NCBI GenBank assembly: GCA_030670165.1
Contig: DAOVCF010000030.1
Span: forward strand, 1-13,378
Direction: 5' to 3'
Length of the DNA stretch: 13,378 nucleotides
From: Candidatus Stahliibacteriota bacterium
GTDB lineage: Bacteria; Hydrothermota; Tepidihabitantia; B3-TA06
Position 1 is the first letter of the stretch, and every line of letters begins with the position of its first letter. A program made the position numbers and the translations under genes. Under the pieces are notes generated by a model. The model had not been told where the DNA came from. It ran no database searches and was given only the letters and a program-made list of their open reading frames with translations. Positions 6,004-13,378 of this stretch are shown here, piece by piece.

Positions 6004-8499
6004 CTAGCGAACAAGCAACTCGGCTGAACCGCGCAGTGTCTTGATATCATCCAGATACTCCTTTACAAAATCAGTCTGGGCGTAGGAGTTCTCAAGTCGA
6101 TTCAAAGCCTCGATGGCCTTTTGGCCATCTTCCTTGCGAGCAAATGGATCGCCGTTACCTGCACGTTCCAGGAGGGCCGCTGCCTGGAAAAAAAGCACAC
6201 GTGGGGCAAGCTCATACAGATCAGGATAGGATCTCATGAATATCTCGCTTCGAAGTATTACCCGTTCCCAATCCTTGGAGAGCACCGCGGCACGAATCAG
6301 TTCGTAGGATGCCTCGGGTAGTATGTTACTTACATCCTGAAACTTACTCCACCGGATGATTCGCTCAAGCCTTTCTATGGCAGGTCCGTAGTCGGCGAGT
6401 TCAATCTCCATGCGCGCGAGCTGCAAGAGAAGCGGCGGCAGGTATGCGCTTTGAGGATTGACGTGGGAAAGCTTTGCAACTACACCGATAAGATGATCGG
6501 TCTGCCAAAGCGCCGTATCCCGCTCTCCGATTCGATAGTGGAAAGCCTCCAGCGGCAACGTCGAGTTCTGAGCAAGACTGAAACTTTTTGCCACTTCCAT
6601 AGCCTGCTCCTCATCGCCTTTGGCCATAGAGGCGTCGAAGATCAAGAGAAGTATCTCTTTATACAGATCGACAAACGGGAAATGGTGGAGTTTCGCCTGC
6701 CTAATGAGACGATTCAGGGTCTTTTCTGCCGCATCCACATCATCCATTTCGATCTGAGCACGCACCAAACGAGTCCACGAGTCGCGCACCTCTTCCCGGT
6801 CCGGGAAAACGGAAAGCAGATCATCGTAGGCAGAAGCGGCAAGTTCAGGCCTGCCGCTTTGTTCGTAGGAGCGGGCTTCAAAGTAAAACCCCTGCATTTG
6901 CATCTGGGGCACCGATGAAAAGTTCAATCGGGAAAAGACCTCGGCAGCACCTCGGAAGTCACGCCTTGCATAAAAAACCATGCCCTCCAGGAATATCGCA
7001 ATCTGACTTTCCCACTCCGTCAGGGATTCCTCTCGCAGGGCTGAAAGAACAGGTTCTATACCCTCCATTTCCCGTTTTCCAAGCAAACTCCATCCAAGAC
7101 CAAAAAGACCCAGATGACGAAGATCGTCAAAGTCACTCTTCATACAGTACTCATAGAAAGGCTTCGCCAGATCCTCATAACGACCTCCAGCGTAGTAGTA
7201 GGCGTCAGCTACAGCCAGATGAGCAGCGGTCACAAAGTAGCTTTCTTCCTCCGATTGCATACCGCGTTCTCGAACTGCATCTGCCAATCTCACTACAAGC
7301 TGGTAGTTAGCCTGTTCGTTCTGGGCAACCCCATACAGCGCTACCATAAGATCGCCAAGGGGCGTGGAGCTGGATATATCAAGACCCCTAAGAGACTCCT
7401 CAAGGATGGGAACCGCACGCTCGTATTCACCCTCCCTGAAGAGATCGGCAACCCGCAGAGCACGATAGAGTTCATCCGCATTGCGTCTAACAAAGTGCGC
7501 CTCGGTGGCAGGATCGGCCTTGCTTGCGGACGTCACCCACTTGGCGTACAAATCGAACGAGACGTTATCCTGAGCCTCTCTGAACCACCTCTTGGCGTCG
7601 GTAGAACGCTCCTCTGCCCACTCAACCCGTCCCCTCATAAGGGCAAGCGAACGCTGAGGAAGGAGCCATTGATACGAGAAGGAATCCGGCACCGCAAGAT
7701 GTGCCTTGCGCGAGTTATCGCGTTCCAAAAGGGCCGCAGCCATATCGTAGCGTGAGAGCGCCTGGTATGGGAAGCGCAGATCAGAAAGCCGCTTTAAGGA
7801 ATCCTCAGCCTTCTGGTAGCGCCCCTGACGAAGCAGTCTGTGGGCACACAGAAAACGTCCCGTTGAGCCCTCAGGCAAAACCTGAACCTCATCATTAAGA
7901 TGGTATCGCAAAGCCTGCGCCGGGACTGGTTGATCGGGTAGAAACTTCAAGGCCTTTTCAGAATCACGCTCTACTAAAAGAAAGTAAAGAAGCGAGTCAT
8001 CGGTCTCTGCCTTTCCCTTCTCCCAGTAGGAAAGAAGAGAGGAGAGGAAATCAAGATCGACGCTTTGCGCCGCCTCTCGGTCGGCCTGGAGTGTTTTAAG
8101 GCTTCGTCTTGCCGCGTCAAGATCGCCGCCCATCCAGTCGCCGGTTATACGATAGAGTAGAATCTGACGCCTCACCTCAGGTGCAGGCGAGGTCCCAAGC
8201 TGTATCGCCAGGATCTTCATCGCCTCATCGTGCTTCAGTTGTCCAAGCAGCTCGAAAGGACCGACCATTGCCGGGCTTAAAGGCTTGCCGCCAAGGCCAA
8301 GGGTAAGGATCGTGGCATCAATGCACTTCTCGATCTCTTCATCAAGCGAGAAGCCGGCAAGCGCGAAGAGATAGTGATCCGTGACCCATTCTGGCAGTCG
8401 GTATGCGAAATGCGGCTTGCGCTGTAATACCTCCGAAGCCTCGACAGTGCGAACCCCCAAACCATCCTGGCTGATTAGCAACAAAAGCAATGCGACCAT
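6004..8499 (-). CDS. Large exported TPR-repeat protein (831 aa)
   Basis: No specific function is recognised. The chosen start is the ATG at 8499, because AGGAG lies at normal spacing from it; a GTG one codon upstream (8502) would sit only 3 nt from the Shine-Dalgarno. The first residues form a short hydrophobic segment (MVALLLLLI), consistent with an abbreviated signal sequence or anchor. The rest is predominantly helical, with TPR-like pairs in degenerate form, for example near 218-240 (HRLLRQGRYQKAEDSLKRL), 350-372 (ADLFREGEYERAVPILEESL), 505-530, 540-568 and 690-730. TPR solenoids hold protein complexes together. Around residues 680-745 the segment with NPQSAYLP, IIRWS and PEASYEL resembles the same region of the 895-aa neighbour, so the two are probably diverged paralogues. 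It lies directly upstream of the exbB operon on the same strand but has its own promoter. Confidence 0.85.
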   Translation of the reverse strand: MVALLLLLISQDGLGVRTVEASEVLQRKPHFAYRLPEWVTDHYLFALAGFSLDEEIEKCIDATILTLGLGGKPLSPAMVGPFELLGQLKHDEAMKILAIQLGTSPAPEVRRQILLYRITGDWMGGDLDAARRSLKTLQADREAAQSVDLDFLSSLLSYWEKGKAETDDSLLYFLLVERDSEKALKFLPDQPVPAQALRYHLNDEVQVLPEGSTGRFLCAHRLLRQGRYQKAEDSLKRLSDLRFPYQALSRYDMAAALLERDNSRKAHLAVPDSFSYQWLLPQRSLALMRGRVEWAEERSTDAKRWFREAQDNVSFDLYAKWVTSASKADPATEAHFVRRNADELYRALRVADLFREGEYERAVPILEESLRGLDISSSTPLGDLMVALYGVAQNEQANYQLVVRLADAVRERGMQSEEESYFVTAAHLAVADAYYYAGGRYEDLAKPFYEYCMKSDFDDLRHLGLFGLGWSLLGKREMEGIEPVLSALREESLTEWESQIAIFLEGMVFYARRDFRGAAEVFSRLNFSSVPQMQMQGFYFEARSYEQSGRPELAASAYDDLLSVFPDREEVRDSWTRLVRAQIEMDDVDAAEKTLNRLIRQAKLHHFPFVDLYKEILLLIFDASMAKGDEEQAMEVAKSFSLAQNSTLPLEAFHYRIGERDTALWQTDHLIGVVAKLSHVNPQSAYLPPLLLQLARMEIELADYGPAIERLERIIRWSKFQDVSNILPEASYELIRAAVLSKDWERVILRSEIFMRSYPDLYELAPRVLFFQAAALLERAGNGDPFARKEDGQKAIEALNRLENSYAQTDFVKEYLDDIKTLRGSAELLVR

Positions 8500-8534
8500 C
8501 ACGTTCTCCTAAAGTAATTCTCCATCTCTTCCAT

Positions 8535-8562
8535 ATTATAGAAACAGATTACCCTCACTCAA
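8535..8562 (-). promoter_or_regulatory. Promoter of the 831-aa TPR gene
   Basis: On the - strand TTGAGT (8562-8557), a 16-nt spacer and a perfect TATAAT (8540-8535) lie so that transcription would begin near 8528, about 29 nt before the ATG. The -35 box matches consensus at four of six positions. The preceding gene ends at 8702, so the 831-aa gene forms a separate transcription unit, possibly with read-through; no clear terminator is visible between 8563 and 8701. Confidence 0.7.
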
Positions 8563-8701
8563 GGGGTGCAATCTTTTCCTCACGCGGCGTCCATCTTCCA
8601 TACTCTCCCAAGCCCCAGCCATATCTACACGTATGTTTGCCCCGGATTCGATCGGTGCAGCTGTGAAAAATACAAAGATGAGGGAGAAAGAAGCAGCGGC
8701 A

Positions 8702-10309
8702 CTACTGCAACTGACTGCGGCAGTAAGTCAGGAGTTGCTCGGCATAGCTTCGATATGGGTTATCTGCTGCGGCGGTGGCAAGGAACTTCTCGAACGGAGG
8801 GATTGCCTTGCGGAAATGATCATGTGCCGATGTAACGTTGGTTTCCTTCAAGTCATCACCGCGGGAAGCATACCCAACCCCAAGAATATACAGGAGTTCA
8901 CCTTTAACATCTTTTGGGTATTGCTTTTTGAAGTTCTCGCCTTCCTCAATCAGGTCCTTCCACTCCTTGAGGGAGTAGAAAGCAAAGAGACGCAGCCTCT
9001 TTGCGTCCTTGATGACATCTTCGTTAGCCTGCGACGCCAGGGCTGATGCTGTCCACTCAAGCACCTTACGGTAGTTATTATCATCATAAAACCTTTGAGC
9101 TAACTGAAACTGGAAGGTGGGCAGATCCTTTGAACCGGGAAGGTCTGCGGCGAAGTTCTTCAAGAGACGTTCAAGGGTATCGGTTGCGAAAAACCCGTAG
9201 TCTCCGGCGATCATCTCGTCAGAGAGCCTGGTGTAACACTGCTCAAGACCGGTGTTAGCCACCGAGGCCTTCGTAGTTCTGCAAATCTCCTTCCAGTTGC
9301 TGATCGCCTCGGACAAACGCCCTGCATTGTAGTAGGCCTGGGAAAGATTGACGCGAATCTCGTAGATGTCTGAACTATCGGCAACCAGGTCAATGGCCCT
9401 GTTGAAGAAGATTATGGCTTGATCATAGTCCTCTGCGAGGAAACTCAACCATCCGACAAGATAGGTGGCCCGGCCTGCCTTGGAATAATCAGGATAGTCC
9501 TCGGAGACACGTCTGAAGTAAAGAACCGCCGTACGCTGATCCCCAAGACGGTCGTAGGCCAGTGCCTTATAGTAGAGATTCTTTGGGACAAGCGACTTTG
9601 CCAAAGGTCCCCACGTCCCTTCCAGAGGTATCTGTTGATAACCCGCCTCGTCAAAGAAAAGCCCGATGGCTTCGTGGTACCTCTGATCGTTAAACTCGTT
9701 GATCGCCTGGCCGAAAAACGCCGCCACATAACCCTCCACCGTCGCAGGATGAAGCTGCTTGAACTCACCGCGCGCCTCACTACAACGTCCCAGGTGCATA
9801 AGGCACCAGGCAAGCCCCTGATGGGCAAAGGTATAGATCTCGGAGGAGCTGTAGTCGTTCATCAGTTCCCGGTAACGCAGCATCGCTTGCTGGTATTCCC
9901 CCTGATAGTAAAGCGCTTCTGCAACATGGAAGAGGATATGGGGGCGGAATACAGGGTCTCCCTCCGGGTATCTCTCAAGATAACTCCGGGCCTCATTTAG
10001 AAGAGCCGCGTAGCTGCCCTTCTCATACAGATCAAGGATGATCGAGTTCTGTAACGCGTCTCTCAACACCACAAGATCAGTGCTGTTTATAATCTCTTTA
10101 AGACCAGAGACCTGCTCTGGGGTAAGCCCTCCCTCCAGCTTCACCTCCCCGCTTTCGTGGAAAAGCCCGTGAGGTTTTTGTTCCCGAATTGCTCCCTTGT
10201 ATTCCTCTGTAATAGTAATCTGCATCTCCCCTGCAGCAGAAAGCACGGGAGATGCAGATAATAGAATTGTTAAGGCCAGGATAAGCGTTAGCCGATTCCT
10301 TTTCTGCAT
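8702..10309 (-). CDS. Exported TPR-repeat protein (535 aa)
   Basis: Residues 1-25 form a clear signal peptide (MQKRNR, a hydrophobic core, then SPVLSAAG), so the protein is exported. TPR pairs can be read from about residue 90 onward: 125-152 (HVAEALYYQGEYQQAMLRYREL), 162-185 (GLAWCLMHLGRCSEARGEF), 245-272 (YYKALAYDRLGDQRTAVLYF), 283-308 (LVGWLSFLAEDYDQAIIFFNRAI), 320-345 (NLSQAYYNAGRLSEAISNWKEI), 402-425 and 473-510. This resembles the periplasmic TPR proteins of the YbgF/BamD/Tol-Pal type, but no family can be named. The C-terminal repeat has an insertion between its two helices and ends in EQLLTYCRSQ, like the 895-aa neighbour's end. The start codon lies 22 nt inside the end of that gene, so the two are one operon. 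A small hairpin around its ribosome site may couple translation. Confidence 0.88.
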   Translation of the reverse strand: MQKRNRLTLILALTILLSASPVLSAAGEMQITITEEYKGAIREQKPHGLFHESGEVKLEGGLTPEQVSGLKEIINSTDLVVLRDALQNSIILDLYEKGSYAALLNEARSYLERYPEGDPVFRPHILFHVAEALYYQGEYQQAMLRYRELMNDYSSSEIYTFAHQGLAWCLMHLGRCSEARGEFKQLHPATVEGYVAAFFGQAINEFNDQRYHEAIGLFFDEAGYQQIPLEGTWGPLAKSLVPKNLYYKALAYDRLGDQRTAVLYFRRVSEDYPDYSKAGRATYLVGWLSFLAEDYDQAIIFFNRAIDLVADSSDIYEIRVNLSQAYYNAGRLSEAISNWKEICRTTKASVANTGLEQCYTRLSDEMIAGDYGFFATDTLERLLKNFAADLPGSKDLPTFQFQLAQRFYDDNNYRKVLEWTASALASQANEDVIKDAKRLRLFAFYSLKEWKDLIEEGENFKKQYPKDVKGELLYILGVGYASRGDDLKETNVTSAHDHFRKAIPPFEKFLATAAADNPYRSYAEQLLTYCRSQLQ

Positions 10310-12975
10310 TGAGAGATAAACCTCTCTACTTGATCTGTGTTCTTCGCGTAGAAATCACTATCGGCGTAGGTTTCCTTAATGACCTTGAAGTTTTTCAAAG
10401 CATTACGGTAGTACCCGGCACGAACCTGAGGTGAAGACTCTTGGTCTCCTAGGTTATAGTAGGACAAACCGAGGAAGTAGTAAACGAATGGAGCAAGATC
10501 TATCCTTGGGTTTTCGCCGGTCTCGTAGTAGCCCTTCCACGACTCGAACTCGGTGACTGCATCGGTGTAGTTATCTGTCTGGAAATGTACCCTTCCGAGC
10601 TGATAGGAGATGTCGGGCATCCTGTCTCTGGTAGCCGAAATATCGGACCAGTTCTTGAGTTCAACCAGAACATCCTTGGCTTCATCGAAACTTTTGTCCT
10701 CAATAAGAAGCAGGCTCAGGAGGAACAAGGGATCAGGCAGGTAGGTGCTACGCGGATTACGCGTCCGGATCATCTCTATCTTCCCCCGCAGATCACCGAT
10801 ATTCACGACGCTGGTATCTCGCATGGCCTGGTCATAGTAGAGCTGTTCGATGTATTCAGTGGTTCCCAGTTCGCTTTGCAGTTTCTTTGCATACTCCTCG
10901 GCTGCTCCTTCATCGCCAGAGGAGTAGTAGTGATTGTAAAGCAACGCCAATCCGTACCCGTAGGCCGGCTTGTAGATCCTGGGATTGACAGACATCTTAC
11001 TCTTGACCGCTTCGGTTGCAGAGACCGCGGCATCAACCCGGCCTCCACGAAGATTGAACTCTATAATCTTATGCCAGGCGTCTCCCGCCCTTACGCGATC
11101 AGGGTAGTCATCGGCGATATGCTGGTAAATCTGTAACGCATCGCCGTAGCCGCCGAGCGCTTCCAGACATAACCCGCGCCAGTAGAGACTCTTGTCGATA
11201 AGGCTATCCGCAATCTCATTGTAGCGCACACGTTCACCGGCATCCTCACGTCTCACAGCAATGCCAAGTGCATTCTCGTAGTCTTTTTCATTCATGAACC
11301 AGTTACCAGCGTTCGCATAGTCGCCTTTGTAGTAGTAAGCGAGCGCCTTTCCGTAAGCGGCAAGAACCAAAGCATCCTTCTTAAGGGTAGCAGTCGGACT
11401 CTCAGGATTGGTAAGGGCATCAAACTCCTTAAGGGCCTCATCGTAGTAGCCTTCTCCTGTCTCAAGCTTATACCATGCCAGAGTAACCTTAGCCAGGGTA
11501 CTCATATAGGACTCAGGATACTTCTTAAGGATCTCCTGGTACTTCTCTCGTGCGCCCTCGCGCCTCTTTATGTTACGGATCTCTCCACGTGCGTAAGAGG
11601 AGTAGTATGTTGCATCGGCCTGGTTATAGAGGAGATACGCCCGCCAGTCACCGCCGTACTCAAGAGCAACCGAATCCCGCTCAAATATCGTGAAGTAAGT
11701 GTGAGGCATGGTCATCGCGGTGTTATAGCTTTCACGATTATCCTGCCTGTTGAGCGCCAGAAGTGCCATGGTCAGGGCCGTCTCATACACCAAAAGCTCC
11801 TCTTTAGTGGCATGGTCAGGTGAAGGTAGATCAACGGTGACTTCACGGTAGTAGTTAAGAGCCTCAGTGTAGGCGTGCTGATCAAACTCGATGTTGCCCC
11901 GCACGTAGTTGGAAAGATTCTCCATAAGGAGCTGTTGGCGCCCGCGAAGGGCTATATCTCCCATGCGCTTAGCCTCTCGTTTCGCCATGCTTAGAGCAAC
12001 CTCCTCACCCTTGTTTTTGTATTCCTCTCGGTAGATCTCGTAGAGCCTGTACGTGGTGTAGAAATCGACCATCGAGTTGGGAGCAACGATTCTGGCCTGC
12101 TCGAATGAGCGCAGCGCACTGTCGGGTAACTCAAGTCCATTATAAGCTTCGCCGCGCACAAAGAAGGCATGAGCTGCAAGCACATTATTGGTGTTCGGAT
12201 CGGTTAGTTTACTTAAAAGGTCGATAGCATAACGGTACTCACTCTCGTGGAAGTAGGAACAAGCAAGGTAATACTCAGCATAGGGTCTCAGCGCTGTCTG
12301 CGGATACTTGATCATGAAGTCGCGGAAGACGTTTTTTGATGTGGCATAATCCTGGTTGAAAAACTGCATCTCTGCACGGCTGAAGTCAACGAGTTCCTCA
12401 AGGGCAATCTCCTCGGAAAGCTGGGTAAGAATGTACCGGATGTCGCTGAAGAACTCGGGATCCCTGGAGTTTATGAGGCTGCGAGCAAGGAAAAGCTTAT
12501 CAACCGGATACTCTTTATCCTTCAGGTGATCGTACGCCGTCTTATAGTCCATGCGGATGAGGTAATCCGCGATCCCCATTCCGCCCAGTGCCTCTGCTTC
12601 GTCAAGAAAGCGCTGAGCCCGCTGGACCTCTCCTATCTGGAAGTAGCACAACCCAAGGGAGAACTTCACCTGCAGCTCAAGATAAGCGTAACGAGCATCT
12701 GCGGGGATATCCTCATTCAGGACCTTTTCCAGAAGCGAGATCGCCACCTCAAAACGCCCGAGGTTATATGCACATTGAGCGGTACGGTACTTTATCTCGG
12801 CGGCAAAACCGCGGGGGGCGGACTCACGTATAAGTCCGTTGTAGAGTCTATAGGCCTGCTCGTAGTTCTTCTGCGTAAGCAGACGCTCCGCATCCTTGTA
12901 GTCGTCCATGAACTTGTCTGCAAAGAGCCCCCCGACAACGACGAGGATCGCGAGGAAGACTACCAGCTTCTTCAT
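10288..12975 (-). CDS. Large exported TPR-repeat protein (895 aa)
   Basis: Residues 1-19 form a signal peptide (MKKLVVFLAILVVVGGLFA, cleavage likely before DK). Nearly all the rest is a Tyr-rich TPR solenoid. Clear repeats include about 25-50 (AERLLTQKNYEQAYRLYNGLI), 66-87 (AQCAYNLGRFEVAISLLEKVL), 105-130 (SLGLCYFQIGEVQRAQRFLDEA), 235-258, 270-297 (FFVRGEAYNGLELPDSALRSF), 358-382 (GNIEFDQHAYTEALNYYREV), 495-522, 540-570, 598-625 (WRGLCLEALGGYGDALQIY), 790-815 and 832-870. Such proteins act as scaffolds in the periplasm or at the outer membrane; no specific family is recognised. AAGGAG lies 8 nt before the ATG and overlaps the end of the preceding gene, with a gap of only 4 nt, so it belongs to an operon that begins outside the window and continues into the 535-aa gene. 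The C-terminus (VERFISQCRKG) matches the ends of its neighbours, suggesting duplication. Confidence 0.9.
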   Translation of the reverse strand: MKKLVVFLAILVVVGGLFADKFMDDYKDAERLLTQKNYEQAYRLYNGLIRESAPRGFAAEIKYRTAQCAYNLGRFEVAISLLEKVLNEDIPADARYAYLELQVKFSLGLCYFQIGEVQRAQRFLDEAEALGGMGIADYLIRMDYKTAYDHLKDKEYPVDKLFLARSLINSRDPEFFSDIRYILTQLSEEIALEELVDFSRAEMQFFNQDYATSKNVFRDFMIKYPQTALRPYAEYYLACSYFHESEYRYAIDLLSKLTDPNTNNVLAAHAFFVRGEAYNGLELPDSALRSFEQARIVAPNSMVDFYTTYRLYEIYREEYKNKGEEVALSMAKREAKRMGDIALRGRQQLLMENLSNYVRGNIEFDQHAYTEALNYYREVTVDLPSPDHATKEELLVYETALTMALLALNRQDNRESYNTAMTMPHTYFTIFERDSVALEYGGDWRAYLLYNQADATYYSSYARGEIRNIKRREGAREKYQEILKKYPESYMSTLAKVTLAWYKLETGEGYYDEALKEFDALTNPESPTATLKKDALVLAAYGKALAYYYKGDYANAGNWFMNEKDYENALGIAVRREDAGERVRYNEIADSLIDKSLYWRGLCLEALGGYGDALQIYQHIADDYPDRVRAGDAWHKIIEFNLRGGRVDAAVSATEAVKSKMSVNPRIYKPAYGYGLALLYNHYYSSGDEGAAEEYAKKLQSELGTTEYIEQLYYDQAMRDTSVVNIGDLRGKIEMIRTRNPRSTYLPDPLFLLSLLLIEDKSFDEAKDVLVELKNWSDISATRDRMPDISYQLGRVHFQTDNYTDAVTEFESWKGYYETGENPRIDLAPFVYYFLGLSYYNLGDQESSPQVRAGYYRNALKNFKVIKETYADSDFYAKNTDQVERFISQCRKGIG
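10311..10326 (-). promoter_or_regulatory. Possible hairpin over the ribosome-binding site of the 535-aa gene
   Basis: Read on the - strand, GAGAG, a 6-nt loop GTTTAT and CTCTC end two bases before the ATG at 10309. The only Shine-Dalgarno-like stretch (AGAGAGG) lies in the left arm. Ribosomes finishing the overlapping 895-aa gene would open it, which fits translational coupling. The stem is only 5 bp, so this is tentative. Confidence 0.25.
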
Positions 12976-12979
12976 TTTC

Positions 12980-13378
12980 CTATCTCCTTACACCTTTCCA
13001 GTCTACCTTGAGGAGAAGCCCTTCATAGACTATCTTGTCGCCGAGTTTATCGGTAATCGTAATCTGGTAGTAGTAGGTACCGCTATCAACCTGACCGCCG
13101 CGAATGCTGTTCACACCGTTCCAGGTAAACTTTGCAGGCAGTTCATCGATCTCGCCGTATACGTCCTGGGCTTTTCGATAGACTACGTTCCCGCCGGCGT
13201 CCTTGATCTCGAAAACCCAACGCTTGATGCGTTTCTTGAACTGGGATGCCCCGTTAACGGTAATCTCCGCGTAGTCGGCCGGGGAGTTAAGCTCGGCAGG
13301 ACGAGAGGCAAGCCAAAGTCCGGCAACATTCTTCAGGTTGAGATTTAAGGAAACCTTATGAACAGGTTCGAGCAGGAA
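12980..13378 (-). CDS. C-terminal part of a protein ending in an FlgD-like Ig domain (5' end outside window)
   Basis: The frame is open from the window's right edge to TAG at 12982-12980, giving 132 residues with no start inside. The final 75 residues look like an FlgD Ig-like or related beta-sandwich: WVFEIKDAGGNVVYR, then KFTWNGVNSIRGG, then GTYYYQITITDKLGDK, then a closing strand and a basic end (KGVRR). Such modules cap large secreted or periplasmic proteins and mediate assembly. The first part (SLNLNLKNVAGLWLASRP and following) also looks beta-rich. The stop codon lies within the Shine-Dalgarno region of the 895-aa TPR gene, so the two are translated from one mRNA. Its Ig module resembles that of the 274-aa protein at the far end of the locus. 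Confidence 0.8.
   Translation of the reverse strand, partial: FLLEPVHKVSLNLNLKNVAGLWLASRPAELNSPADYAEITVNGASQFKKRIKRWVFEIKDAGGNVVYRKAQDVYGEIDELPAKFTWNGVNSIRGGQVDSGTYYYQITITDKLGDKIVYEGLLLKVDWKGVRR

Noticed and set aside
5741..6007. A + strand 88-codon open frame ending at 6005-6007 as a gene
   Set aside because: No ATG, GTG or TTG occurs in frame, no ribosome site is present, and it runs across a promoter and a terminator of the other strand. Mentioned only as a possible relic.
8633..9046. A + strand open frame of 137 codons antisense to the end of the 535-aa TPR gene
   Set aside because: The - strand frame has a signal peptide, clear TPR repeats and operon context; the antisense frame shows none of these.
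9419..10000. A + strand open frame of 193 codons within the 535-aa TPR gene
   Set aside because: It mirrors the - strand TPR gene and has no domain or ribosome site; long antisense frames are common opposite such genes.
10288..12975. Frequent GTAGTAG-like triplets on the + strand as a DNA repeat
   Set aside because: They are the complement of Tyr codons (TAC) in the Tyr-rich TPR protein, not a DNA-level repeat.
1..13378. CRISPR arrays, insertion sequences or attachment sites, including at tRNA-Asp
   Set aside because: No regularly spaced direct repeats, no transposase or integrase, and no duplicated tRNA 3' end are visible.

Overview
This is a bacterial chromosomal segment with roughly balanced G+C (judged by eye). 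It comes from a diderm (Gram-negative-type) organism: it carries a complete ExbB/ExbD/ExbD/TonB set, several exported proteins with signal peptides, and promoters close to the sigma-70 consensus. Large tetratricopeptide-repeat (TPR) proteins, FlgD-type Ig modules and a doubled exbD together recall the FCB group and neighbouring uncultivated phyla (WOR-3/TA06/Gemmatimonadota-like). That placement is an inference; the window has no rRNA or phylogenetic marker to settle it.

Layout. Positions 1-2190 are on the + strand: the 3' part of a membrane-anchored VWA-domain protein, then a COG2426-type small integral membrane protein whose last codons run into a tRNA gene. Everything from 2157 to the right edge reads on the - strand. 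In transcription order from the right edge these are: a truncated gene ending in an FlgD-like Ig domain (12980-13378), an 895-aa exported TPR protein (10288-12975), a 535-aa exported TPR protein (8702-10309), an 831-aa TPR protein with its own promoter (6004-8499), a 376-nt intergenic stretch with two promoter-like signals, then the tightly packed operon exbB-exbD1-exbD2-tonB plus a 274-aa exported protein with an FlgD-like Ig region and a possible diverged OmpA-like tail (5626-2314). Last comes tRNA-Asp(GTC), with a consensus promoter of its own.

How the genes may work together. ExbB plus two ExbD proteins form an inner-membrane proton-driven motor, and TonB carries its work across the periplasm. 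No TonB-dependent receptor is present. Instead the motor is flanked by three repeat-rich exported scaffold proteins and two proteins with similar Ig modules. The simplest reading is a dedicated trans-envelope machine rather than a generic siderophore-uptake system, but this rests on gene neighbourhood and remains a hypothesis. The most striking molecular detail is that the second ExbD lacks the membrane aspartate that carries protons in this family, while the first keeps it.

Other details worth a look are the tRNA-Asp promoter, whose -35 box lies inside a perfect 10-bp inverted repeat, and the antisense overlap of a protein-coding 3' end with the tRNA gene.
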